Positions 23,183 to 35,162 are shown, counted from the first letter of the stretch. The stretch: DNA of 64,000 bases from Botryosphaeria dothidea (GCA_011503125.2 WWBZ02000007.1:372001-436000); one strand, 5' to 3'. Numbers and translations: made by a program. The notes: generated from the letters alone by a model not told the origin.

Positions 23183-26100
23183 GGTGAGGAGGAGGAGGAG
23201 GAGGAGGAGTGGTGGTGGTGGTGGAAGAAGCGGTTGCTGGCGGCGATGATTGGCGAATTGGTGGAGCAGGCAGTATTGTAGTGTGGGCTCGCTTTGCTGG
23301 TGATGGGCGAGACCGTGCGTATGGGCGGCTTGAGTCGAGGGTCTTTCTGGAAGGCGACGATGGCCAGAAGCGGATGGGCAGGACGATATATTTATTTTCT
23401 GGGCTTGGCCTGGGCGGCGAGGCAGTGGTAATTAATGCGCAACTTTGGCAGGGAGCAGGGCCGATGATGTCGGTGTTGCAGAGGCCAAGTGGGAAATTCA
23501 GGCGCTTGGCCGGTGGGGGGCTAGGGCGCTTGAGTAACCAAGGAGGCTGCAGGAAGGCTGGCTCCTTGTGACGCTAGCAGCGCGGTGCGAAAGCAGGGCA
23601 ACTCCCAGGATGCCGTGGTCTCGCTGCGCCGGTGGACGGGCCTGTGCGCGGGCTGATGCTTGGCTGTGATTGCAGGGCGCAGAGTCAGCTAGCGGGTGGC
23701 CGCATGCTCTCTATCAACGCCCAGTGAAACCCGGTCTCTTCACTGCTGCGCACGCCCGGCCACTTCCAGACTCCAGCTCGACTCCAGCCCGTCCCCTGCC
23801 CTGTCTGTTTCTGGTTCACGTGGTGCACCACCGCCCTCCAGCGCCAGACGATCACCCGCACAGCACCACCGCTGCTGCGCTTGTCCATGCTTCCCCAGAT
23901 CTCGAGCCCGCAATCCTTATTCGCGCTCCTGCCCTGACCCTCACACCACTCACACCACCGCCAGCCCCCCGAAACGCGCACCAGAAGCTTCGCGTGCCGT
24001 GTGCTGCCGTGACCGCGGCCGAGCCTGCGCGTAATATGAGTGCGGGGCGCGGGGCGCTGCACTTTGCTGTGCTGTGCCGTGCCGTGCAGTGCTGCTGCGG
24101 ATGGATGTAGTAGTAGTGTTGGGTGCTGCCTAGAGTGGTTACCCGCTGCGGAAAACGACGCCCTCCGTTTGTTCCGTTCCGCGTGCTGACGCAGCTGCGT
24201 CTGGCTTTCATTAAGCCCGACTCCACACGCTTGCACCCTCGCCGGGCAGCCCGAGAGAGCCACCTAATCCGCTACTACTGCCATCAGACGGACATCATCG
24301 TCGATCCGCCTGCTCCGCTCCAGCTTCACCTGGTGCATGTCCGGCCCCCGCGCTGCCGTTCCTGCATCAGACGGTTGTGCTGCAATTCTGCCGCCGCCTC
24401 CCTCCGCCTGATGCAAGCCACAAAGCGCTCGACCGCCAGCGAACGCCCCATCCGGCCTCCCGCTGCCCGACTGCTGCGAACTCAGCCTTGTTGGCACTCC
24501 CGTCGTCATCCGTGCCGCTCCCATGAAAGCTGACTGTACTGTTCCTGTGCCTGTCGCCATCTCGGCATCCGGCGCCTCGCCTCGCTATGCCTCGATCCGC
24601 TACGTCCGAGATAGAAAGCCACTTCCGCGAACTACTGACGGCCATTGACTCAGGCTTGTTTGGACAAATTTGTTGCGGATTTCACCCACATCCCGGGAAC
24701 CAGTTTTCTGAAACTCGCGCCGGAGAGCTTCACTCTACGGACCGTCCGAGGAAGCTAGTACCAAAAGCTGGATCCCGATAGCGCTGTTCTAGAACGAACA
24801 CCCTGGCGTCCTGCGCCGGCCGCTTCACCTTGTACAGCTCCGACAAGATGCCCAAACGCGCACGGTCGCCTTCCATCGTGAGCTTTTCCGACTCGTGCAA
24901 TGCTTCATCACTCACAGTGCCACATGTCTGCGGAAATCTCATTGGCGGCTCTATGGGATTCGTTCGTTCCGCACGTGGTTTCATAGAACAAATTTTTTGA
25001 ATCGCTCTCACCAGAGTCGCGGTACAGCTGCAAAACTGCTGCACCTTTTTTTCCTTGAAGACGCCGGTTTAACACCGCAATCGCCCCGATTTTTGCGTCC
25101 TTCGGTGCATGAGCATCCTTTTTCCAGCATTCCCATACCCATTGCCGCGCCATTCCTTCATCTCTGTACCAGCGTGACGGGTTCGCTCTTGATCCTTCAA
25201 CCTTGCCATGCCGTACCACTTTCCGCCACCAACAAACGGCCCGGCCAGTTGAAACGTGGCCGGCGGGCATGACCGCCATCCGCATCAGGTCCGACCCGAT
25301 CAATTCCTCGCATCTCATTCTCCAGGGAACTGGCTCTCTTCACCCGGAGGTTGTAGTGGTGTGAATGAATAAGAGGCGGCTCATCCCACGTGGATCAGGC
25401 CGGCATTTCCTACTTGCCAATTGAGACTCCTGGAAATCAGTTTCCCATCTTCAAGGGTCCAACGAACACCGCTAACAAGACGCGCCGTCAAACCGTCCAA
25501 CTTTTAGTCCGATCCACTTCGCCATGGTCCCTGCTCCCTACAACACAACCCTGAGCCACGATCCTACAAGGCTTACCGTTGTGCATTGCCTTCCACCTAG
25601 GTCTCAGAGAGTGAGCTGTCACACAAAACCAGCTACTCCAGGCATTCTCCATGCCTGAGGAACGCCATACTTCTGATGGCGGCGCATTTAGAAATCCACC
25701 CGAAGATATGCCATCGTGAGACACTAACTATCGACAGCCTCGACCCGCCTAGATTCGCCAGCCCAAAACCTTCCCCTTTTGTTGGCTCGGCGTGTTGGCT
25801 CCAACACGCTCGTTCCGGATAGCCTCTCCCGCCCAGCTTCCCCGGAGGAAAACGCTCCGATACATTTTCGATGGCGGTGGAAACGTCTAGACGGCCTAGA
25901 CCGCATTTTCGCCGTCTGTGCCAGCGGCGTTTTCGTACTGGCGCCCAATATTGATGCGGCCCTATTTTTGTCAGAACTGACACTGTATCGATTGTGTCAA
26001 AGGCCCTTCGGGCATCGGCGATCTGTTTCGCAAAGTATCCACCGGCGTGTTTGCTTGTCGTGGTGAATCTTTAGTAGTGCAGTGTGAAAATGTCATGTCG

Positions 26101-26865
26101 GAAGGCCCTTTGTCGCCAGGAAGGTGGCGGCTCTAGATTCACGCCGCCAATGATCTGGATGAGATTGTCCAGATGAGAGGGGAGTCAGATAGGAGAGGAG
26201 ACAGTTGGCATGATCAATGACCATACCGTGCTTAGATTGGCATGAGATCTGATGGCTATAGCGATCGAGAGCTACCAACACTCTGTAAAGCCTTGGCCTT
26301 CGGCGTCCAACTCTCAGATCTACCCGAATTTGCTATTGCTCACTCACTGCACTGATTGAGTACCACTGCATTGTGGATAAGCCACGGCATCTATATACGA
26401 TGTTGTTCACGGCCGCCACTACTAAATATTGATCTCTTTATCAAGGACACAGAAAGGTAACTTGTAATCTGCATATCTGTTGCACAAAAAGGCTAATCTG
26501 GCAATTTCTTTATGCAACACTGATCAGGCAGAACGGTTCTCTGGCCTTCTGATCTCTGGCATCATCGTTATGCATACTCCTTGCCCCTCTCTTTCGATGC
26601 TTGCATGCGTCGCCGCCGATGTCAATACTATCGGGGCAAAAATTGCGTGCCTGCCAAGCTCCAGGCAGAGGCGATTGTTCTGCAGCCAAGATACCCGCAT
26701 GCAAGGAGAGCATCTTCAACTACAGGTTCTGCAGAACCTCGCATGACACACTGACTTCTTCAGGAGGCGGCGCAGAATGCCAATCTACGCTGATGAATAC
26801 TTAGGCGTCCGATGTCTCTTGTAGAAAGAATGTTTGAGTGCAGAGCAGCAATTGTCTTTGCAAGC
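23183..26865. other. 3.7-kb upstream gene-poor region
   Basis: Expected to hold the promoter and leader of the 68-codon gene (minus strand) and the upstream region of the gene starting at 26866. The first 40 bp are GGA/GGT repeats. ORFs up to 192 codons exist on both strands but are Ser/Arg/His-rich and unspliceable into domains. No RNA gene or transposon ends were recognised. Confidence 0.5.
23186..23220. repeat. (GGA)n/(GGT)n triplet tract in the 5' leader
   Basis: Eight GGA units followed by GGT units. On the transcribed minus strand this is a CCA/CCT pyrimidine-rich leader ending directly at the start codon of the 68-residue protein. Confidence 0.85.
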
Positions 26866-29188
26866 ATGGCATCGAGTCCTCTCCCTCAACAAGACGCCAA
26901 GAATGGCGCTCCACCACAGAATACTCCTGGTGATGACGATGGCATTGACGTTGATCTCTCTCTGGTCTCAGAGATTGCATCTCTCAACCCACACAATTAT
27001 GTATTCGACCGCATTTTGAGACGTGAATTTTGGTTCCAAGATCATTTCCAGAAAGAGGTTGCTCTTGCGGAATTCATGGGGGCGCATCTCGCATCACAGT
27101 TGGGCGGCATGGGAGAACGTCGCATTCAAGAGGAGGAAGAACAGCGTCTGAAACAGCTCGCCCACGAATATAGTATGTCCATATTCTGCTTCGAGGTCGA
27201 TCTTCCAGTGTTGCGCTTGCTGACTTCACACCCCAGTGAAGGCATTCGCGCAGCTGAAGCGCCTGAATAACAGAGCAGAAGTTCGCGAAATCCATGAGAG
27301 GTTGTACGCTCCGGAGTTCACTGATAGGGAGAGACTGTTCCACCTCATCATCTTCGCAGAACTGTCGCTCTTGGTCGCCGGCGGGCTTGGTGGGGTCAAA
27401 TTCGGCATAGTCAACCAATCCCCATCATTGTCCAGCCTCTCGATATTCCTGCTGTCGCTCTCTCTGACCGCCTTCTGGTTCAACCGATTCGAGGCGAAGT
27501 GGAGCATCCATAGACATCCGGGCTTAGGACACGTCAGCAAAAGCCAGGGCATCCTTCGCTGGAGCTACTCGAGAGGCTACGAGACCGTGTACGGGTGCAA
27601 GAGGAAGTGCTACAAGTTCTGGTACGCTGAGTTATTGAGCCGCAAGTTCAGATCGGTAGCGGCTCTTGTAACCTTCGCGTTCGCGCTCGGTGTCTACGGC
27701 CTCTGGTTTCCCGATTGGAACCCCTTTGCCTTTACTACTACCAAACCCTCGCGGTCGATGGAAGTCTTTGCCTCATGAAGTCGGATGTTCCTGGCATAGT
27801 GCTGTACGTTTCGGCGTCCGCCGTTCTGCTGATTCTGGCGCCGCTCTTGGTGGTTGCGTATCTCGGGACGGACTTCCTCGAGGCGTCTTTTCGGAGGCGG
27901 CTTGAATGCGGAGAAGGTGGCCTGGCGGGTGAGGACGCTGTGCCTTCCGAGAATGATGTGCTGTGGGCAACACAATCGGAAATGGTCTCCGAATCAGAGA
28001 ACGAGGCGCCTTTCGCCTCTATGGTCGCAAATTTTGAGGCCGTTGCGAAGGTATTTCTGCCTACGCTTAAATCTTTGACAGCGGACACAACCGCCTGGAG
28101 ACACCAGCTGAAGTTCCATTATTGCTTCACGGATCAGGTTTCGTGTTTTCTGGGCTTTATATGGGGGTTCAGCTACATCGGAGGAAGGCTGGAGTCGAGA
28201 GAGACAATTTACTGGCTCGCAGAGCGTTGTATGATGATACTATTGATATATGAAGCTTACTTTCTTTACAGAACCAGTATGTTGAACCTCATAGTCCTGA
28301 GCTACGAATAAGATGATTCACTGACTGTGTCACCAGATTATTACAAATACCCCCAAACGGCGAGGGTAGGCACGAAGAAAACCTCTTGGACTGAGTTTCG
28401 ACGTACATGGATTCGAGTCATTTGTCATCTGCCCCGATCTTGGTTCATGAAGCGGGACTAGAGTCCTGGTTTTGATGCGTTTGCTGTCGCCTTTACTGCT
28501 TTCGCACTTATCCTGAGTGCGGAGAGTGAAGAGCAAATTCGACGAGAGAAAGCCAACGGAGGATCAGAACCCGGTGCCGCTGAATTGCGGAAGGATTCTC
28601 TCCGGAAAACATCTACCCCAGCTGAAGACCAGGTCCCCTCACCAGAAAAGACCTGAAAGGTGGATGATGAGGAGCAAGCAGATAAGGGAGAAGACTTCGA
28701 CGGTTCGAATAGCGAGGCCGGCGTGGACGACATTACGCCCTGATCTACAATCTACACACCATCAACATCCACGACTGGACCGGAGAATCAGAGCGGGGAT
28801 GCAATTTCGCAATCGTCTTACTCTCTCCTGGATGCCAACACCGGGCCGCCTGCCTACGAAAGCGTCGAGATACAGGAAGAATGCAAGCGCATCGAATAGT
28901 ACTAGTATCCCATGTTGATACTGACATGACCAAACAGCTCCACCGCTCTCTGGCCCGCCTCTTGAATTGACCGAAGTTCGAACAACGATACAGTCATCGC
29001 CGCCCAACGTCAAAGGATACTTCTGCCTCCTTGTATCTTTCCTTGTAATTCTCTTCCTTCCCGGCGATTTGGCTGCCCTGATCTATGAGACGGCGAGGAC
29101 CTTGGTAGACAAGGCGAAGACCGCTCATCCGCCATCCGGCTTCCCGCCGCCTGGCCAAACCTACAGGCTGATCAAAGAACATTACTAG
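26866..29188 (+). pseudogene. Decayed multi-pass membrane protein gene, unidentified family
   Basis: Start MASSPLPQQD at 26866. Intron 27173-27236 (64 bp, gctgac branch) leads to an exon with hydrophobic segments (LFHLIIFAELSLLVAGGLGG; LSIFLLSLSLTAFWF; VAALVTFAFALGVYGLWF). Between 27631 and 27778 the coding signal switches frame with no good intron (a weak GTGTCT...CATAG pair at 27690-27799 would keep phase). The next frame holds GIVLYVSASAVLLILAPLL and WFPDW-type aromatic loops, then a good intron at 28277-28336. After it the same frame runs on with coding character through TAG (28459), TGA (28654) and TGA (28741) to a GPPAYESVEI motif. A final exon (about 28938-29188, TM segment KGYFCLLVSFLVILFLPGD) is out of phase by one. 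One stop (28459) could be removed by a 96-bp in-phase intron (28366-28461). Most likely a pseudogene; a mis-spliced or error-containing real gene is the alternative. Confidence 0.6.
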
Positions 29189-31074
29189 ATGCGTAGCTAT
29201 GAGATAGGACATCGTGCCTACAAGTATAGCTTCATTTGTTTGACGGATGGAGCGTTGAAAGAGTACAGAGTAAACGAAAGAACAGCGGATGATGTACTCG
29301 AGATTGCTGGGGTGCTTTGTTCTGTGGCAGGGCTTGCTATTTTTCGGTGTTGATCTGTTTTCTTGATGGCCTGGGGGAAGCGGTTTGTTCGCTCTCCACC
29401 CATCGTAATGAATTCATTCTAAATATCTGACAAGCTGTTATACACGCTCAAGTCTTGCTCCATCATTTTGAACTATTCATTACAATGGTTTTGAGCTTGG
29501 AAGTAAGTTTGATTTGCCAGAGGTTATACGGTCTGCGCAACGCAAGCCAGTACGAAGAGTCTATGTAGGCCAAAACGCGTGCAAGCGTTTGTACCAGCCT
29601 CCTGAAGGAAGGCTCAGCTCCCGTCACGGTTTGGACGACCCTCTCACCGCGTGGCCGCCCCTTCCTGCTGGACTGCCCGGTGTTCCTGCTCTTTTCGTTT
29701 GTAATCCTGTCGCTGCCCATCAGCGCCCGAAACTTTGGTCCTCAACGTGTCCTGATTTGGCTTACCTCCAGTGGAATGGTTGGCTTGCTTCGTCTTGCAA
29801 AGCGCACCGGTACTCTCCCACATGCCATTCCCGCAAAGGCCAGCGCTGTTTCCCGGTCCCGTCAAGCGCACACGTAGCCCTTGTCCGATGTGGTGAGGAA
29901 AACAGGCAGGACAACACGCAGCAGTTGTTGTCTCGGTTCTGAAATCCAGAAAAGAGAACGAGCCAGACAGTAACAGTGATTGTGCCAAGCTTAAAACAGT
30001 CATCCAAGCTCTTTCGAGCTTAAACAGCCGCTGGACCAACAGAGCACAAGGCAAGAGGCCGCGATTCCTGCAGCGCAGTGTGGCACATGTCGTCATCTGC
30101 AAAGGTTGAGAGCAGCCTGGGCTTCGTTGAATGGAGGAGAAGAGGGCAGAGACCAAAACGTATATACGAAAGAGGGCGAAAGCTCCCAAGCAACCTGCCA
30201 ATGCAATGATATAGGCCATCCACAGCAGATGATAGACCAGACTTGTCCTGTCCAGTAAACTGCAGGATGGGGGAAGGGAGCTTAAATACTTCCGACTCCG
30301 TAACTGCCTGGAGCTCTCAAGCCACCCCGGTGACTTCCTTGCATGACCACTCACAGCCGTTTGCAGGGCCTCATGCGCATGTCGCATCAGCGAACACAGT
30401 CACACTCTTCACCATAAGATGAGTGGAGACAGAAAAACGGGGCAAGCAGGGGCACGCTCTTCACAGTTGCACACCAACCGTTCCTTGCCACAGTCACACC
30501 CCAATCAACAAACAGCCAACAAAAAGCCGCTATCAGGTAGACCAGTGAATACATTGCTGTCAACAAACCCAGTACAAGGCTAGCCCCACAGCAATCTATC
30601 TCTAGTTCTACTCCAGACTAGATGCTAACTGGTCAAGCAAAAGTCTCTTATCAGACGGCTTACAGTGAACTGCTTGACAATGGCACATCCAGCAACATTG
30701 ACGAAGAGACTGAACCCGAATCGTTCGACACGAGCAGACACGAGTGGCGTTGTGATTTTTTGTATATTTCTCTTATCCCACTTCCTCAACGTAGCGGGGC
30801 TACTTTTCTGCTACAAGAAGAGAGACATAGCGAAACACCTCTATCCGGTGCACTCCAACATCACTCCGTAGATCCAACGCCGCCACTGGCGTCCATATCG
30901 TTCCAAAAACGGGGCCCGTCTTCATATACATACTTGGATATCCTTCGCCGCCACTCATCGTGCAAAAAAAAGTGACAAAAAAGCCGCTTTTTCTTTTCTC
31001 TTGCTACCGTAAAAAAACATTCATTCCAAAAAAATTTGCCTGACACGAAAATCCTCCGTATCTTCATTCACACT
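29189..31074. other. 1.9-kb intergenic region
   Basis: Lies 3' of both the decayed membrane-protein gene and the OST48 gene, so it holds both 3' ends. A 247-codon minus ORF (29644-30387) has a hydrophobic stretch but no recognisable domain and was not called. A/T-rich runs at about 30960-31035 probably belong to the OST48 3' UTR. Confidence 0.5.
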
Positions 31075-32610
31075 TTACTGCGTCTTCTTTGCGCCACCCT
31101 GCTTCGCGGGCGCGGCGTACAACCACAGCGCAACAAACGCCAACCAGCCCGCAACCGTAACCCAGATGCCCGCAATCCAGGTCCAGGCGCCGCTGATGCG
31201 CCACGAGCGCGGCCACTCGTCGTGGGCAAAGTGGCGCACCGTCACCTCACGCTTCTCGTCGAGGGTGGTGAGGAAGGGGCGCTTGTAGTTGACGCGGAAG
31301 TTGAAGATGCCGTGCTGGTCGGGCAGGCGGAAGTCGGTGGTGAAGATGGTCGAGTTGGGGTGCGTGGGCGACGGCGGGAGCGGCGTCAGCGTGAGGCGGT
31401 GGAAGGGCGACAGCATCGTGAATTCGAGTTGCAGCTCGTCGCCGGCCGCGGGCAGGAAGGGCTCGAGGTGGTCCTCGGAGTACTCGGAGATCTCGATTTG
31501 GAAGGTCTGGGGTTATTTTGTTAGTTACAATCAAGTGGTGACTGCGTCCGGGATGTACATACCACGTCGTTTTTGATGCGGTAGATCTTGGGATTGTGCT
31601 CAGGCACATCCAGGCCAGAGCCGTTGATGCCGGGCTGAGCCGCGCCCTCGTTCAGGAAGTGCCAAAGGCGGCCAACCTTGAGCACGCCAATCTCCTTGAA
31701 AGTCCAGGCAGTAAGCTGCTTGGCAAACTCCTTGTTGGCGGTCTTGCCCTTGACACCGTTGAGATCGACCTTGGCGTCAAACCACTCATCCTGAAGCATC
31801 TCAGCCGAGCCGAGGACCGTCACACGAGCGGAGTTGCGGCCCTGGAAGGCAGTGACGAGCGACAACTGCTGACCGACGGCGAAAGGATCCTCGACGGCTT
31901 CAGCCTCATCCTTCGGGTTGTAGATATAAGCGGTGCTCGGGGCGCGCAGGATGGGGGTCAGGAGCGGGCTGTCGTTGCCCAGGACGTGGCCGACGGCGCG
32001 GGGCACGGCCAGAACGCCCTCTCCACTGAAGAAGTTCTTGACGCCGACCTTCTGCCTCTGGCTACGCTCAACAACGAGAACATCATGCTTCTCGGCGGCC
32101 GAGGTCTTGTCGTAGTTGAAGTGGTCGACGGTCAAAGCGTTGCGGTCTTGGGGCAGGTGGATGTCGAACTCGAGGAGCATGCTGGCGACTTGGCTCGGGA
32201 TGGAAGACTCGCCGGACAGAGCCAGCAGGATGTTTCCATCCTTGTTGACGAAGTCGACGAGCAGCTGGGGGGCGAGGTTGGGGCCGAGGCCCTTGGACTT
32301 GGTGGGGAGGAGCACGACATGGTCGTACGCGCGTTCACCGAGCTTGAAGAGAGCCAGCGAGTCGTCCTTGGGCGATTGGAAGGTGAGGGAAAATCCGCGA
32401 GCTGTAGGAGCGGCAGGTCAGCGGAATTGGGGCCCAGGGATTGCATGATGGGTGTTGGCGGGCTGTACCAGTGAGGTCGTGCCAGAACTGCGAATACTTG
32501 TCCTTGTCGGCCTGGTCCTCGAGCACGACCAGAGTGCGGGGGCCGTGAGCGCTGAGGGCGCGGGCGATGCCCAGCAGGGCGAACAGCAGGAGCGAGGACA
32601 GCCACTTCAT
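31075..32610 (-). CDS. WBP1: Oligosaccharyltransferase 48-kDa subunit (OST48/Wbp1)
   Basis: Three exons on the minus strand: 32610-32469, 32401-31563 and 31506-31075, with introns of 67 and 56 bp, giving 470 residues. An N-terminal signal peptide (MKWLSSLLLFALLGIARA) leads into the GIFT-like luminal domain (RTLVVLEDQADKDKYSQFW; GFSLTFQSPKDDSLALFKLG; YDHVVLLPTKSKG). A single transmembrane helix lies near the end (WIAGIWVTVAGWLAFVALWL), and the protein finishes KKTQ, a C-terminal KKXX ER-retention motif as in yeast Wbp1. It is a non-catalytic subunit of the ER complex that transfers the dolichol-linked glycan to Asn. Length fits the family (430-460). Transcribed divergently from the complex I subunit gene 294 bp away. 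Confidence 0.96.
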
Positions 32611-32904
32611 TGTGGGTGCAATGGAGTGGTGTTTTGGTGCAATTGAGAGGTGTCGTCAGCTGTAGGGGAAACGTATGCGTAGTCGCGCCAAGACGAGCGA
32701 CGGGGAGCTCTGATGCACGCGGAGAATCAGAAGCTCCGCCGACCAGGCAGGCCAATCGCCGTCCGCGTAGTCAGCAGCGACGTCCACCCGGAACCTCACC
32801 ACCTCCAGCCCGCCGAAAGACACCCGCATTGCGCCCCGCCGCACCCAGCCCTCGCCTCCACACCGCCGCTGCCGCCTTCCGCGACGCCCCCGCTACCCGC
32901 AGCC
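32611..32904. promoter_or_regulatory. Compact bidirectional promoter (WBP1 / NUO-9.5)
   Basis: Only 294 bp separate the two divergent start codons, so both 5' leaders and promoters must fit here. No TATA box is evident. Confidence 0.7.
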
Positions 32905-33274
32905 ATGTCGTCGCCGCGCTTCTGGTCCCAGCCCATCCGCTACTTGCGCTGGGCCTCGCACGAGAAGCCCGCCATCTTCTACTCCATCCTCGTCGGCCTT
33001 GCCGGCCCCGCCACCATTGTCGTCGTCCCGCCCTTCCGCCGCCTGATCGGTGACGAACCCAACCGCCCGAAAGTTCCTCAGACCTACCCGAGTAAGTCGA
33101 AACCGCGAAACCTGCCTCGGTCCGGTCCGCGAAGGCATATGCAACTACAGTTGCGGAGCGCGCACAACGGCATTTGAGGCTTGGTGGGAGGCACAATGGA
33201 TCATTGGCTAATACAATTATCACCTGGCAGTTCCCAAGGGTCCGAGACAGATCCCTCAGGGCTACGACGACTAG
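32905..33274 (+). CDS. Complex I (NADH:ubiquinone oxidoreductase) 9.5-kDa subunit
   Basis: Two exons, 32905-33091 and 33231-33274 (139-bp intron), 76 residues. The sequence reads MSSPRFWSQPIRYLRWASHE, then a single hydrophobic segment (FYSILVGLAGPATIVVVPPF), then a short tail ending PQGYDD after splicing. This pattern (QP-RYLRWA, one TM helix, PP-R, TYP-P-GPR, GYDD) matches the Neurospora nuo-9.5 accessory subunit of mitochondrial complex I. The frame continues far upstream, but the ATG at 32905 after a pyrimidine-rich leader is the family start. The larger-than-usual intron keeps phase and gives the expected C-terminus. Confidence 0.92.
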
Positions 33275-33794
33275 AAAAATCAATCAGTGGAGCAAAGAAT
33301 CAGTGGAACATGGAGATTTAAATGAGGGAATCACATCGGCCATGAATGTGAATAGCGGTGGGAATACCGCCACTGGCGAAACCGGATTGCGACACCTTTC
33401 TGCAATAGAGACCTGCCGAGGGAAATCGCTACGTGCGGTCTGTATGTTTTTGTTGTACACCAAATACCAATTTCAACGTGCAAGCTCATCTCCAGTAAAC
33501 GGCATGCCATTTCCTTGTGTCTCCACATCCTATCTACAGCTCAGACGACCACATCAATTTGGTGCTAAAGTCAACCGTCAATTTCCCTTGTGCCCTCAGA
33601 GCACCTCAACCAACTCGGATTTTGTTCTCTTTTCACTCTCAGCTGGAAGTCTTGTAAACTCAATCTTGAGTTGTCAAACAGCCACTTTGTGTCAAAGAGA
33701 GAAAAGAAATCACAGAGCTCAAACTGTCTAATCTTTCTTAAGTCGTCCTCAAAAGTCCACTGACCCTCACAAATCGAACTGGAGATGGTGCCAA
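33275..33794. other. Convergent intergenic region
   Basis: 3' ends of NUO-9.5 and the BTB-like gene face each other here. A 185-codon ORF (33174-33731) overlaps the last NUO-9.5 exon in another frame and was not called. Nothing else seen. Confidence 0.6.
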
Positions 33795-35162
33795 CTAGTC
33801 CAGCTCGTCGTCATCCTCGTTTGGAAGGGGCAGGTGATCAGACTCAACGCGCCGGCGCTTAGCCCTATGCTTTCCTTTCTTCGTGTCCCAGGGCGCGTCC
33901 TTGAGTTCGATGGTGAAATTCGCCAGCCGCTCCGCTACCACCTGGCCATGATCGAGCTTCAGCTTCGAAACCATCACCCCGGCCACAATCTTCTGCAGAT
34001 CTGCCGTCATTTCTCCGATGATCTGACGGACCACCTTCATCCCGCTCTCCGTCAAAGGACTCGCTTTGCGCTGCTCCATCGGATCCGCCCATGCGCCCTC
34101 CCAAATCATCTTGTAGAGCTCCCAACCTCCGTCTTTCGCCCTCCGCCCCATTCCCTCCCTGAACCTCCTCGCCAGCCAATTCACCCACAACCACTGAGCC
34201 TGCCAGTAGAAGACATCCGACTCCTGTATTTTCTTGCCCTTCGGCTGCTCCCCCGCATCGAAATCGATCTTCTTGTGCCGATATCCCAACAACTTCTGCT
34301 CCAAAACCTCCTTGAACTCGTCGAACCTCTTCGCCTTCTTCTCCACAAACGCCCCAACATCCCTCCTCAACCCGCTCTTCTGCACCTCCGTCCATTCATT
34401 CCAACCCCCCACCACGTGCAGCACCGCCTCCCTCCAAATGGGGAAGCTCTTCAACCGAGTCCCCAGCTCCGCCCACGCAATCGGCGCCGTGCACACGCTC
34501 TTCCACAGCCTCTGCTCGTTGCCCAGGAGCGCGAGCTCCAGCGGCGTCAGGATCTTGTTGCGCAGCTGCAGGTGGTCGACGATGTCCAGGATCGTGCTGG
34601 CCGCGCGGATGAGGCCGGCAAGATCGTCGTCGCCATCGCCGCCGCCGTGGTGGAAGTGGATCTCCTGGCCGTACATGGTGCCGAACACGGCGCGCCACGC
34701 GGGCAGCACCGAGCCCAGCGCCGGGTCCGCGCCGTGCGAGGAGAGGTACATGGACGCGCGGGGCGCGTGGGGGTCGCGGACGGGGTGGCCGTTGGTGTCG
34801 AGCCTCTGCCATTCCGCATTAGTTTCAAGTGATGCAGCAGTCGAAGGAGGTGTACGCACGACCATGGCGAGGCGGCCTGGGCTCTCGCCTATTCCGTGCG
34901 AGACGTCGACGAGCTCGAGGCGGTAGCGGACGTGTGAGTGGTCAGTGAGAGCCTTTTTGGCCAGAACGGCAGCGTTTGTCGGAGTGAGGAACCCAGCCAG
35001 GAGAGTTGAGGCATTACGAAGGACGTCGGAGTGAAGTCGCAGCTTTTCGAGAGGGGTCAATACGATCAGTACATCGCCCTGCGCGAAGCACGGGAAGGCG
35101 TCAGGCTGGGGTGAAGGCGATGGAGAGAATGTGGCAAGCTGGTCCTCTGTTTGGGTCGTCAT
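33795..35162 (-). CDS. Hypothetical protein with BTB-like N-terminus
   Basis: Most likely two exons, 35162-34860 and 34805-33795 (437 residues), separated by an intron at 34806-34859 (54 bp: GTGCGT donor, ctaat branch, CAG acceptor). That intron is a multiple of three and stop-free, so the unspliced frame is 455 residues. The N-terminus has the start of a BTB/POZ-like fold (GDVLIVLTPLEKLRLHSDVL, NASTLLAGFL) with Ser/Pro-rich lead-in. The middle is helical with conserved-looking tryptophans (WKSVCTAPIAWAELG, FPIWREAVLHVVGGWNEW, FYWQAQWLWVNWLARRF). The C-terminus is basic (KKGKHRAKRRRVE), a probable nuclear localisation signal, followed by an acidic end. This resembles the many fungal-specific BTB-type proteins. 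Function unknown. Confidence 0.8.
   Translation of the reverse strand: MTTQTEDQLATFSPSPSPQPDAFPCFAQGDVLIVLTPLEKLRLHSDVLRNASTLLAGFLTPTNAAVLAKKALTDHSHVRYRLELVDVSHGIGESPGRLAMVVRTPPSTAASLETNAEWQRLDTNGHPVRDPHAPRASMYLSSHGADPALGSVLPAWRAVFGTMYGQEIHFHHGGGDGDDDLAGLIRAASTILDIVDHLQLRNKILTPLELALLGNEQRLWKSVCTAPIAWAELGTRLKSFPIWREAVLHVVGGWNEWTEVQKSGLRRDVGAFVEKKAKRFDEFKEVLEQKLLGYRHKKIDFDAGEQPKGKKIQESDVFYWQAQWLWVNWLARRFREGMGRRAKDGGWELYKMIWEGAWADPMEQRKASPLTESGMKVVRQIIGEMTADLQKIVAGVMVSKLKLDHGQVVAERLANFTIELKDAPWDTKKGKHRAKRRRVESDHLPLPNEDDDELD

Noticed and set aside
29644..30387. 247-codon minus-strand ORF with a possible transmembrane stretch
   Set aside because: Hydrophobic run is followed by random-looking sequence; length is within chance for six frames over 64 kb. 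Expression evidence could rescue it.
33174..33731. 185-codon plus-strand ORF
   Set aside because: Overlaps the last NUO-9.5 exon in another frame and has no recognisable content.
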